From Bacteroidales bacterium (GTDB taxonomy: Bacteria > Bacteroidota > Bacteroidia > Bacteroidales > Marinilabiliaceae), in assembly GCA_015061285.1 (NCBI GenBank), contig SUWW01000008.1, positions 62,001-126,000 of the forward strand: DNA of 64,000 bases, in the 5' to 3' direction. The notes beneath the pieces were generated by a model. It was given only the letters and a program-made list of their open reading frames with translations. It was not told the DNA's origin and did not search any database. The translations under genes were made by a program, and so were the position numbers. Positions within the stretch are counted from its first letter, which is position 1. Every line of letters starts with the position of its first letter. Below, piece by piece: positions 51,774 through 59,532 of this stretch.

Positions 51774-52682
51774 ATGAAGGATTATCTCTACCTCAACCAT
51801 GCCAACGACTACGCGCTTAGCGTTGGAGCCGAGACCTACCACCCGATGGTGAGTGTCGTGCATTTCGACGAACTCGGCCCGATAGCCCACACGCTCAACA
51901 AAATGGGCGACGTGTATGCCTTCTTCGTGCAGGACAATTTTCCCGAAGGAGGAAAATACGGCATGGGCGATTATGACACGTCGAAGGGCTCGCTGGTGGC
52001 CATCTCGCCAAGTCAGATTGTGGGGAAGAAGGACGACGGTACGCGCGATGTCTATCATGGCTGGACACTGCATTTCGAGGCTGAGTTTATGCGTGGCACG
52101 GCATTCGAACAGCGGTTGCTCGACTATCACTATTTCTCCTACAATGTGAACGAGGCTTTGCATACCACCGATGGCGAGAAACAACTGTTGTGGCAGTTGA
52201 TGCAGATGATTCGACGGTTTATTCAGCACCGCCCTCAGTCGCCGCAAACCGACCGCATATTGCAGGATTATATTCTGCTGGTATGCGACTATGCTCAGCT
52301 GTTCTATCAGCGACAATTTCAAGATACAGTAAAAGAACAGAATGACATGTTGGCGCGTCTTCAGCGGGTACTTGCCGACTATTATGAGCGAGGCTTGCAG
52401 CGGCAGCACGGCTTGCCCAACGTGAAATATTGCGCCTCGGAATTTTGCCTGTCGCCAAGCTATTTTGGCGATGTGGTGCGAAGTGTCTCTGGCGAAAGTC
52501 CCACTCAGGTTATCCAACGATTCCTTGTCGATCGTGCCAAGAGTTTGTTGATCAGTGGTCTGACTGCCACTCAAGCCTCCGATTCGCTCGGCTTTGAATA
52601 TCCCCAGCACTTCACCCGTTTCTTCAAAAAACATGTTGGACTACAACCCTCGAAATATATTGCTTCGTTGAAGGTTCCCTAA
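51774..52682 (+). CDS. AraC-family transcriptional regulator
   Basis: ATG 51774 gives 302 residues. The C-terminal domain (about 205-302) has two helix-turn-helix motifs: KYCASEFCLSPSYFGDVVRSVSGESPTQVIQRFLVDRAKSLL and LTATQASDSLGFEYPQHFTRFFKKHVGLQPSKYIASL. The N-terminal half is a ligand or cofactor sensing domain. It is divergent from the cyclophilin-like and hydrolase genes, which it probably controls. Its third codon positions are G/C-richer than those of the core genes. Its last codons (GTT CCC TAA) overlap the right copy of the 42-bp direct repeat. Confidence 0.9.
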   Translation: MKDYLYLNHANDYALSVGAETYHPMVSVVHFDELGPIAHTLNKMGDVYAFFVQDNFPEGGKYGMGDYDTSKGSLVAISPSQIVGKKDDGTRDVYHGWTLHFEAEFMRGTAFEQRLLDYHYFSYNVNEALHTTDGEKQLLWQLMQMIRRFIQHRPQSPQTDRILQDYILLVCDYAQLFYQRQFQDTVKEQNDMLARLQRVLADYYERGLQRQHGLPNVKYCASEFCLSPSYFGDVVRSVSGESPTQVIQRFLVDRAKSLLISGLTATQASDSLGFEYPQHFTRFFKKHVGLQPSKYIASLKVP

Positions 52683-52720
52683 TACTTTCATGTTTGCACG
52701 AGTCTATCTGCTAATACAGG
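52678..52720. repeat. Right copy of the ~42-bp direct repeat
   Basis: CCTAATACTTTCATGTTTGC through CTGCTAATACAG matches 49852-49894 in the same orientation. It includes the last base pairs of the AraC gene and its stop codon, so the AraC C-terminus ends at a junction. Confidence 0.8.
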
Positions 52721-52757
52721 AATACTCTCTTTAGTTTGTTTGTCGCAATTTCCTGAT

Positions 52758-53762
52758 TTATTTCAATTGGCCATAAACCTCGTCAGTGACAGCTTCCAGC
52801 CACTCGTTGGATGCTCCTTCTTGCACATCTTTATGATATGTCAGATGCTGGAACCATGAGTCTTTCTGGGCTCCGTGCCAGTGCTTCACCTCGGCAGGTA
52901 CGGCGATGACGGTGCCGGGAACCATCTCCACGGGCTCCTTGCCCCATTCCTGATACCATCCTCTGCCTGCCACGCAGATGAGCACCTGCACTGCGCCGTG
53001 GTGAACGTGCCAATTGTTGCGGCAACCGGGTTCAAAGGTAACGTTCATAAGACCACCACCGACATCTGCCAGATAACTCTGTCCGATAAAGTATTTGCCG
53101 TATGGGTTCTTCTCGCCCTTGGGCCACTTGGTGCTCAGCGTGTAGCCTTCATTACAGAGCCAAGCGCAGAGCTCGTCAACCAATTGCTGTGTGTTACCCA
53201 TGTTCACTGCGCCCTGCTTGTGGGCTGCAAGCTGCGGAGCTACACCCTCCAGTCCGCTCAGGGCCGCTACGGTAACTATCTCACGGTCGGCAGCAGTGAG
53301 CTGGTCGCCGGCAAAGATGTCGCCGAAGAGATGCGCCTTCAGGTAGTAATCATCCTGTGGACAGAAGTCATAGTTGAACGGACGGCCAGAGAGCTGTGTT
53401 TGGTTCTTCTTGCCCAGTTCGTAAGCCTTCTTGGCGTCGTCCCACTCAGCAGGACGTGTCCATGGCTTGCCCTCCAGCCAGTTTGGTTGTTTATTCTCCA
53501 AAGCTTTGCTTAACACCCCCAGTGCGTTCAGCGAGCGTGGGAAACCTGTGTAGGCATAGAGCTGTGAGAAAGCCTCCTTCAGTTCGTTAATGGTAACGCC
53601 GTTATCGAGGGCCGTCCTTACGGCAGGCTCAAGTCTTGTGAGGTCGCCCTGCGCCATGAGGCAGGCACAAGCCGCCAATCCTTTTTGTCGCTCTGTCAAT
53701 TTCTGTGCGTTTATTGTTGCCATTGCCAATAATGCGGTTAAGAATAAAATGATTCGTTTAAT
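52758..53762 (-). CDS. Carboxymuconolactone decarboxylase-cupin fusion, exported, start codon apparently lost
   Basis: The protein has two carboxymuconolactone decarboxylase-like domains (LEPAVRTALDNGVTINELKEAFSQLYAYTGFPRSLNALGVL; ADREIVTVAALSGLEGVAPQLAAHKQGAVNMGNTQQLVDELCAWL) and a C-terminal cupin (NNWHVHHGAVQVLICVAGRGWYQEWG, AEVKHWHGA). An in-frame signal peptide KRIILFLTALLAMATINAQ lies upstream but begins with ATT (53762-53760), where an ATG is expected 1 bp after the upstream gene's stop. Starts at TTG 53729 or ATG 53723 would cut off most of the signal. Role: probably peroxidase- or decarboxylase-like redox chemistry in the periplasm; unproven. Confidence 0.75.
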   Translation of the reverse strand: MKRIILFLTALLAMATINAQKLTERQKGLAACACLMAQGDLTRLEPAVRTALDNGVTINELKEAFSQLYAYTGFPRSLNALGVLSKALENKQPNWLEGKPWTRPAEWDDAKKAYELGKKNQTQLSGRPFNYDFCPQDDYYLKAHLFGDIFAGDQLTAADREIVTVAALSGLEGVAPQLAAHKQGAVNMGNTQQLVDELCAWLCNEGYTLSTKWPKGEKNPYGKYFIGQSYLADVGGGLMNVTFEPGCRNNWHVHHGAVQVLICVAGRGWYQEWGKEPVEMVPGTVIAVPAEVKHWHGAQKDSWFQHLTYHKDVQEGASNEWLEAVTDEVYGQLK

Positions 53763-53763
53763 A

Positions 53764-54935
53764 TTATAAACTCTCCTTCAAAATCGCAGCCACGTCCTCC
53801 TTTGTCAAGTTAAGGTAGCCAGCCGGATAAACCACTGTTGTCTCAGTTATTCCCGGTATCATGTCTGCAGTGGCACCCACCTCGCTGATGGTGAGTGGTA
53901 GACCAATCTCCAACATCCACGCTTTCAGAGCTTGCAAGCCTGCTTCTGCTATCTGCTCGTCGGACATTCCATCACCGCTGATGTTCCAAACGTTCTTGGC
54001 GAAACGCACGAATTTTGCAAGCCGTTCTGCATAGCGCGACGATAGTACGCCATTGATACAGAGGCGAGGGCATAGCCATGAGGAGCATGTGTCCAAGCGC
54101 CCACACTGTGACCTATCATGTGCACCATCCAATCCTCTTTCTTGCCTAACCCGATGAGCGTGTTCAGTGCCCAAGTTGCGGTCCACATGATGTTTGAGCG
54201 TGCCTCGTAATCCTGCGGATTCTTCACAGCAATGCGGCTGCTGTGGACTACGGAGCGCATCAGACCTTCAGAAATGTAGTCGCTGGTATTATCGTCGAAA
54301 TCGCTGAAATACTGCTCCATGATGTGGTTCATGATGTCGTAGATGCCAGCTTTCATCTGGTTCTCGGGCACGGTCATCGTGAACTTAGGGTTAAGTATGG
54401 AGAATTTGGGCATCAGACGGCTATCGAACACGTGTCCTACCTTGAATGTGTGCTCAGCATCGGTAATCACTGTACCTGCATTCATCTCCGAGCCTGTGCC
54501 AGCCATAGTAAGTATGCAACCAACAGGTACAATCTTTTGCCCTGCATCAGGATTCTGCTGTTTAAGCCAGAACTTGTCCCAGTAGTCGCCTTCGTAAAAT
54601 GTAGATGCTGCCACCGCCTTCGAGTAGTCGCATACGCTGCCGCCACCGAGAGCAAGAATCAAATCTACCTTATTGTCACGGGCTATCTTTATGCCCTCGT
54701 TCAGTTTCTCCAGTGTTGGATTAGTCATCACGCCAGGATTCTCCACGATGGTCTTTCCTGCCTCTTTCAATATTGTTACTACCTGATCGTAGATGCCATT
54801 GCGCTTCACACTGCCGCTGCCGTAGTTGAGTAGCACCACTGGGCCGTAGCCCTTCAATTCGTCCTTGAGGAAGTTCAAAGACTCATCACCAAAATAGAGC
54901 TTGGTGGGATTGTAATATGAAAAGTTTCCTAACAT
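53764..54935 (-). pseudogene. Iron-containing alcohol dehydrogenase (YqhD/BDH type), frameshifted
   Basis: The sequence from ATG 54935 reads NFSYYNPTKLYFGDESLNFLKDELKGYGPVVLLNYGSGSVKRNGIYDQV, GGGSVCDYSKAVA, GTGSEMNAGTVITD, and the metal-binding run GIYDIMNHIMEQYF and MIGHSVGAWTHAPHGYALASVSMAYYRR. At about 54030 the frame breaks; the C-terminal part (RYAERLAKFVRFAKNVWNISGDG... to KEDVAAILKESL, ending at 53764) continues in another frame. All metal ligands precede the break, but the C-terminal helices would be lost. The full product would be about 390 residues, the normal length, an NAD(P)H-linked aldehyde reductase. A single-base indel or a sequencing error is the likely cause. Confidence 0.85.
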
Positions 54936-54949
54936 AGTTGTATTTTTTA

Positions 54950-55795
54950 TTATCCGTAATTCTGAATCAAGTATTTCACAAATTGCGGGTCACCGAAGTT
55001 GATGGTGCCCGTGTCGTGTTGGTTCATCTGGGCTATTTGAGCCATATCGGCATCGCTCAGACTAAAATTAAATATGTCGAAATTCTGAGCCATGCGCTCC
55101 TTGTGGCTCGACTTGGGAATGGCTACGATGCCTTGCTGTGTGAGCCAACGAAGGGCAACCTGAGCTGCCGATTTGTTATCCTTAGCTCCGATGGCAGCTA
55201 ATGCCTCGCTCTTCACGATTCCGTCGACACCTTGTCCGCCGAGTGGTCCCCACGCCATCATCTTTGTGCCGAATTCAGCGTGGATAGCCTCAATGCCAGT
55301 CTGTTGGATAAGTATGTTGCACTGCAATTGGTTTACCATTGGCTTCACATCCACATAGTGGGCAAAGTCGAAGAATCGGCCAGCTTGGAAGTTGCTCACT
55401 CCAATGGCGCGTACCTTGCCATCGCGATATGCCTTCTCCATAGCTCGCCATGTGCCAAATACATCGCCGTAGGCCTGATGGATAAGCAGCAAGTCGATGT
55501 ATTCAGTCTGCAACTTGCGCAGACTCTCATCGATGCTCTTGGCAGCCTTTTCTTCACCATTGTTGGAAATCCACACCTTAGTCACAAGAAACAAGTCTTC
55601 GCGCTTCAGTCCGCTCTTGCGCCATGCGTTGCCCACGCCTTCCTCATTCTGATATGCCTGTGCCGTGTCTATCAGACGATAGCCCACACTCAGCGCATCT
55701 GTTACGCATCGTTCACATTCGTCAGGGCTCACCAGAAATACGCCGTAGCCCAATGTTGGCATCTGAACGCCGTTGTTGAGTTTTATGGTCTGCAT
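54950..55795 (-). CDS. Aldo/keto reductase (2,5-diketo-D-gluconate reductase-like)
   Basis: The 281-residue enzyme has the AKR tetrad: LIDTAQAYQNEEGVGNAW (Asp, Tyr), LVTKVWISNNGEE (Lys) and DLLLIHQAYGDVFGTWRAM (His), the AKR5-like GVSNFQAGRFFDFAHYVDVKPMVNQLQCNI and the cofactor block IPKSSHKERMAQNFDIFNFSLS. It reduces an aldehyde or ketone with NAD(P)H in the cytoplasm. It lies between the acetyltransferase and the alcohol dehydrogenase gene (14 bp) on the same strand, probably in one operon. Confidence 0.92.
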   Translation of the reverse strand: MQTIKLNNGVQMPTLGYGVFLVSPDECERCVTDALSVGYRLIDTAQAYQNEEGVGNAWRKSGLKREDLFLVTKVWISNNGEEKAAKSIDESLRKLQTEYIDLLLIHQAYGDVFGTWRAMEKAYRDGKVRAIGVSNFQAGRFFDFAHYVDVKPMVNQLQCNILIQQTGIEAIHAEFGTKMMAWGPLGGQGVDGIVKSEALAAIGAKDNKSAAQVALRWLTQQGIVAIPKSSHKERMAQNFDIFNFSLSDADMAQIAQMNQHDTGTINFGDPQFVKYLIQNYG

Positions 55796-55816
55796 AATTA
55801 TTCTATTGTTTTATGG

Positions 55817-56401
55817 TTACTCTTTCTGCGCATCGGGATTCTGCATCTTGATGACCTTGGCAGGACAGCCGCCAACGACAGCATAGTCGGGCACATCTTT
55901 GGTGACGACCGCACCAGCGGCTACGATGGCATATTGTCCGATGGTTACGCCGGGGCAGATGGTAGCACCCATTCCGATCCACGCGTTTTTCTTGATGGTC
56001 ACCTTGCCGTAGGTGTATTTGGTGTGGCGTTCGTAGAAATCGTGGTTGATGGTGGCGATGCGCACTGCAGGTGCAAGCATTACGCCATCTTCAAACTCAA
56101 TGCCGCCCGATGCGCTCAATATGGCTGAATGGTTGATGAACACACCTTTGCCAAAGGTCACGCGGTTGCCAAAATCGCAGGTGAACGGTGTCAGAATACG
56201 CACGTCGTCCAGTTTGCGGCCGAACAGCTCTTCTAAATCGGCGACATACGATGCGTCGTCGGGCATTTTGGCGTTTGCGATGGCGCAAAGTTTGCGGGCC
56301 CGCATCATTTCGTCAACAGCCTCTTTGAAATATGGTTCGCGTACATCGGTCGGTCCGCCAGCGTCCATTAGTTCATAAACATAACCTTGCTTGTAATCCA
56401 T
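55817..56401 (-). CDS. Maltose/galactoside O-acetyltransferase-like protein
   Basis: The 194-residue protein has the Mac N-terminal domain (EVELM-like [38 protein letters not shown]) and a left-handed beta helix with hexapeptide repeats ([41 protein letters not shown]-like [35 protein letters not shown]). The His in TINHDF is the usual catalytic base. It moves acetyl from acetyl-CoA to a sugar hydroxyl. It belongs to the operon that starts with the flavodoxin lipoprotein. Confidence 0.9.
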   Translation of the reverse strand: MDYKQGYVYELMDAGGPTDVREPYFKEAVDEMMRARKLCAIANAKMPDDASYVADLEELFGRKLDDVRILTPFTCDFGNRVTFGKGVFINHSAILSASGGIEFEDGVMLAPAVRIATINHDFYERHTKYTYGKVTIKKNAWIGMGATICPGVTIGQYAIVAAGAVVTKDVPDYAVVGGCPAKVIKMQNPDAQKE

Positions 56402-56422
56402 AATTGCTTTGCTGTTAATTGG

Positions 56423-57022
56423 TTAATAGCCAATGTTCTTAAGCCACTTTTCCACTTTTGCCTTCTCCGTGCGCACCTCGTGGCCGTAGATTGAGAATCC
56501 TTTCTGTACGTTTGCCTTTGGAAACGCTTTTTTCACATCGCTCACGCAGCTTGCCAATCCGCTGCCTTCGTGTGTGGTGAACGGATAAACCGTCTTTCCG
56601 TCGAGGTTGATGTCCTTGAAAAGTGTGAACATCACTTGCGGATAGGTTCCCCACCAGACTGGACCACCGATGAAAACGGTGTCGTATTGCGACAAGTCCG
56701 GAGCCTTGCCTTCGTATGGAGGCAACTCACCTTTGTTGGCTTCCTCTTTTGCGAGCTTGATGAGTGGATTGTAGGCCATACCATCATATTTATGTGTGAC
56801 GATTTCAAATTGAGCCGCGCCGGTGAGTTCGGAGATGTAGTCGGCTACGATTTTGGTGTTGCCTACCTCGATATTACCCACGGAATAGTTGTCGCCCGCG
56901 TGTGAGAAGAAAATAACGATTGATTTGCTCATATTGCCTTGTGATTTAGAGTTTTGTCCGTAGCATCCCATGCAAAAAACTATTGCAGACATGGTTGTGA
57001 TAATTGACTTAAATATTCTCAT
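56423..57022 (-). CDS. Flavodoxin-family lipoprotein
   Basis: The 199-residue protein has a lipoprotein-type signal (TTMSAIVFCMGCYGQ, acylated Cys about 19) and a flavodoxin domain: KSIVIFFSHAGDNYSVGNIEVGNTKIVADYISELTGAAQFEIVTH (FMN phosphate loop region) and FIGGPVWWGTYPQVMFTLFKDINLDGKTVYPFTTHEGSGLASCVSDVKKAFP. A shorter start at MSKSIVIFF (56932) would give a cytoplasmic protein. It heads the operon of redox enzymes and is divergent from the AraC gene at 57140. Confidence 0.85.
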   Translation of the reverse strand: MRIFKSIITTMSAIVFCMGCYGQNSKSQGNMSKSIVIFFSHAGDNYSVGNIEVGNTKIVADYISELTGAAQFEIVTHKYDGMAYNPLIKLAKEEANKGELPPYEGKAPDLSQYDTVFIGGPVWWGTYPQVMFTLFKDINLDGKTVYPFTTHEGSGLASCVSDVKKAFPKANVQKGFSIYGHEVRTEKAKVEKWLKNIGY

Positions 57023-57126
57023 AATTAATTGCTTTTATGATTTATGATATGGCAAATGTAATGGCTGCTTCATAAAATGATGTTTCACAAAATACGTCGA
57101 AATTTTCACTTTTTGCTTATAATTTA

Positions 57127-57134
57127 TACCTTTG
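57127..57134 (+). promoter_or_regulatory. -7 box just before the AraC gene (possible leaderless start)
   Basis: TACCTTTG is an exact TAnnTTTG, only 5 bp before the ATG at 57140. Transcription would start at or beside the start codon. The -33 region lacks TTTG at the right distance (one lies 11 bp upstream). Confidence 0.3.
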
Positions 57135-57139
57135 GACTA

Positions 57140-57958
57140 ATGGAATTAGATTTTACATACTCTACAGATTTTTACAGCATTAACTCTTCCGATTTTGCTC
57201 ATACCTGCATGCATCTGCTTTGTACGGCGGGCGAGGGGAGTTTTGTGTATCGAGAGAAGTGCTATCATATAGTGAAGAATGACCTTGTGGTTATTCCATC
57301 GCCCAACAAGGTGAAGAACTTAGCTGCGCACAATGACCTACAAGTGGAGTGGTTTGCTGCCGATTATAAGTTTCTACAAAATCAACTACCATCAAACAAC
57401 TATAGCATTGGAGGAAGTATTTCACTGAATCAGAATCCTATTATTTCGCTAACCGAAGAACAGACAATGCATATCCTTGCCGATTTTCACCGTCTGCGCT
57501 CACGTATGGAGGATCGCCACTTGATGTTCTACCGCGAACTGATGGGTAGTCTCTGCTTGACGATGATGTACGACATCTTCGAGGCTCATGCCCAGCGCGA
57601 CGCTACGGAGAATCACACCGATCGTGCTGGTTTTATCGTGAAACAGCTAATGAGCTTGCTTGCTACAGGTATAAGTCAGACGGAGCGCGAGGTACGCTAC
57701 TATGCCGAGCGACTTAATGTCTCGCCCAAATACCTCTCTGAGACGGTGCGCCGCATGACAGGGCATAGAGTAACCTCCTTCATCGACCGTCATACTATTC
57801 CTATACTAAAAGATTATCTGGGAGACGAACGGCTGTCGCTTACTCAGATAGCCAATCGCATGAATTTTTCTACGCTCTCGTATTTCAGTCGCTATTGTAA
57901 GAAACAGTTAGGAGTGTCGCCACAAGAATATCGTAAAAGCAAACAACCCAATGGTTAA
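57140..57958 (+). CDS. AraC-family transcriptional regulator
   Basis: ATG 57140 (MELDFTYSTDF) gives 272 residues; the ATG at 57077 would add 21 hydrophobic residues and is less likely. The N-terminal half is a cupin-like sensor. The C-terminal DNA-binding domain has TEREVRYYAERLNVSPKYLSETVRRMTGHRVTSFIDRH and LSLTQIANRMNFSTLSYFSRYCKKQLGVSPQEYRKS. It is divergent from the flavodoxin operon and is its likely activator. Confidence 0.88.
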   Translation: MELDFTYSTDFYSINSSDFAHTCMHLLCTAGEGSFVYREKCYHIVKNDLVVIPSPNKVKNLAAHNDLQVEWFAADYKFLQNQLPSNNYSIGGSISLNQNPIISLTEEQTMHILADFHRLRSRMEDRHLMFYRELMGSLCLTMMYDIFEAHAQRDATENHTDRAGFIVKQLMSLLATGISQTEREVRYYAERLNVSPKYLSETVRRMTGHRVTSFIDRHTIPILKDYLGDERLSLTQIANRMNFSTLSYFSRYCKKQLGVSPQEYRKSKQPNG

Positions 57959-58055
57959 TAATATTGCATAAGTAACCAGCGGTAATAATAAAAAGCGGTG
58001 AGAATACTGTTATAATGTTATTGGCGTTTATTCTTTTGCTAAACCGTTTTACGCA

Positions 58056-59438
58056 TTACTTTCCAATACAGAAATTTTTGAATATGTTGTTTAGCACGTC
58101 TTGTGATGTTATTTCGCCGGTTATCGAGCCGAGTTCGTTGAGCACTTCGCGGGTGTCGAATGAGATTAATTCGCCCGAAATGCCATCGTTCAAGCCGTGA
58201 AGAACGTTATTCAATCCGTCCAAACTGCGAGCAAGAGCTTCGTAATGGCGTTGGTTGGTGATAATGGTTTGATTATCTGATAGATTCGAGGCGTCAACTG
58301 TTTTTACTAATAATCTACGTAGCTCGTCAAGACCATCGCCTTTTTTTGCTGATATGTGTACAGTTTCGTTGCCAGATGCGGCATTGCTATTTACGTTTGA
58401 TATATCCGATTTATTGTAAATAGTGATAATTTTTTGCGATTGTTCGGCGTGGGCTTTCACATCGTTGACCAAAGCAGCAATTTCGTTTTCGGAAGTTGCA
58501 GCACCATCGACCATAACAAGCACAATGTCGGCAGCAGCTATTTGTCCGTATGAGCGTGAAATGCCAATTTTCTCAATTGGGTCGTCCGATTTGCGAAGTC
58601 CGGCCGTATCTATAAAACGGAAAAGCAGTCCATCGATAGTTATGGTATCTTCTATGCAGTCGCGCGTAGTGCCTTGAATGTCAGATACAATTGCGCGTTC
58701 TTCGCCAAGAAGAGCGTTGAGCAATGTCGATTTGCCAGCGTTTGTGGGACCAACAATAGCAACAGCAATACCATTCTTTATCGCATTGCCAAGGCGAAAA
58801 GTGTTTTTCAGCTTCGATATAACATCTATAATAGTATGTATAAGTTGAACGAGTTCCGTGCGATCGGCAAACTCCACATCTTCGTCGGGGAAGTCGAGTT
58901 CGAGTTCGAGCAAGGTGCAGAAGTGTAGCAGTTTGTCGCGCAAAGCCTTGAGTTCGTTCGAAACGCCGCCTTTCATCTGTTTCAGAGCCACGCGTCGAGC
59001 AGCCTCCGACTCCGAAGCAATCAAATCGGCAACGGCTTCGGCTTGAGCGAGGTCCATCTTGCCATTGGCAAAGGCGCGACGCGTAAATTCGCCCGGACGA
59101 GCCATACGAGCACCATTGTCGATGAGAGCAGTAATTATCTCATTTTGAATCACACGTGAACCGTGGCACGATATTTCGCAAATGTCCTCGCCTGTAAAAG
59201 AGTGCGGTGCTTTGTATAGGCTGACAACCACTTCATCAATATCCGTATTATTATGATAAATAGTACCATAATGAAGAGTGGCGCCGCGAGCATCGATAAG
59301 TTTTTTGCCCTCTTTAGGCGAACGGAATATAGAATCGGTTATAGCTATGGCCTTCGGACCTGCCACGCGTATTGTCGCTATTGCTCCCATGCCACGCGCA
59401 GTAGCTATAGCACATATTGTTTCGTCGGTTATCAGCAT
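58056..59438 (-). CDS. mnmE: tRNA uridine-5-carboxymethylaminomethyl modification GTPase MnmE
   Basis: ATG 59438 (MLITDETICAIATARG) gives 460 residues; an upstream frame adds 46 unmatched residues. It has the N-terminal tetrahydrofolate-binding domain (ARPGEFTRRAFANGKMDLAQAEAVADLI), the G domain with G1 GPTNAGKS at 230-237, DIQGTTRD (G2), DTAGLR (G3) and NKSD (G4), and the C-terminal CIGK motif ending in FCIGK, with its active-site Cys. With MnmG it modifies the wobble uridine of several tRNAs. Confidence 0.97.
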   Translation of the reverse strand: MLITDETICAIATARGMGAIATIRVAGPKAIAITDSIFRSPKEGKKLIDARGATLHYGTIYHNNTDIDEVVVSLYKAPHSFTGEDICEISCHGSRVIQNEIITALIDNGARMARPGEFTRRAFANGKMDLAQAEAVADLIASESEAARRVALKQMKGGVSNELKALRDKLLHFCTLLELELDFPDEDVEFADRTELVQLIHTIIDVISKLKNTFRLGNAIKNGIAVAIVGPTNAGKSTLLNALLGEERAIVSDIQGTTRDCIEDTITIDGLLFRFIDTAGLRKSDDPIEKIGISRSYGQIAAADIVLVMVDGAATSENEIAALVNDVKAHAEQSQKIITIYNKSDISNVNSNAASGNETVHISAKKGDGLDELRRLLVKTVDASNLSDNQTIITNQRHYEALARSLDGLNNVLHGLNDGISGELISFDTREVLNELGSITGEITSQDVLNNIFKNFCIGK

Positions 59439-59477
59439 CTTTATTATTAGTGCGACGTTGAAAACGTCATTTTTGCG

Positions 59478-59485
59478 CAAAAGTA
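59478..59485 (-). promoter_or_regulatory. -7 box of mnmE
   Basis: The minus strand reads TACTTTTG, an exact TAnnTTTG, 40 bp before the ATG at 59438. No clear -33 element was seen. Confidence 0.4.
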
Positions 59486-59532
59486 AACCATAAACGACTA
59501 TTTTCGCGTGTAAATAAATATTAACAATAGTT

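Noticed and set aside
51699-52634. 311-codon open frame on the minus strand opposite the AraC gene
   Set aside because: The plus strand encodes a clear AraC protein with its own promoter; the antisense frame has no recognisable domain and reflects G/C-rich third positions.
54000-54060. Programmed ribosomal frameshift in the alcohol dehydrogenase
   Set aside because: No slippery heptamer followed by a stable structure, and the family is not known to use frameshifting.
55232-56128. 298-codon plus-strand frame across the aldo/keto reductase and acetyltransferase genes
   Set aside because: It is antisense to two well-defined enzymes and shows no family features.
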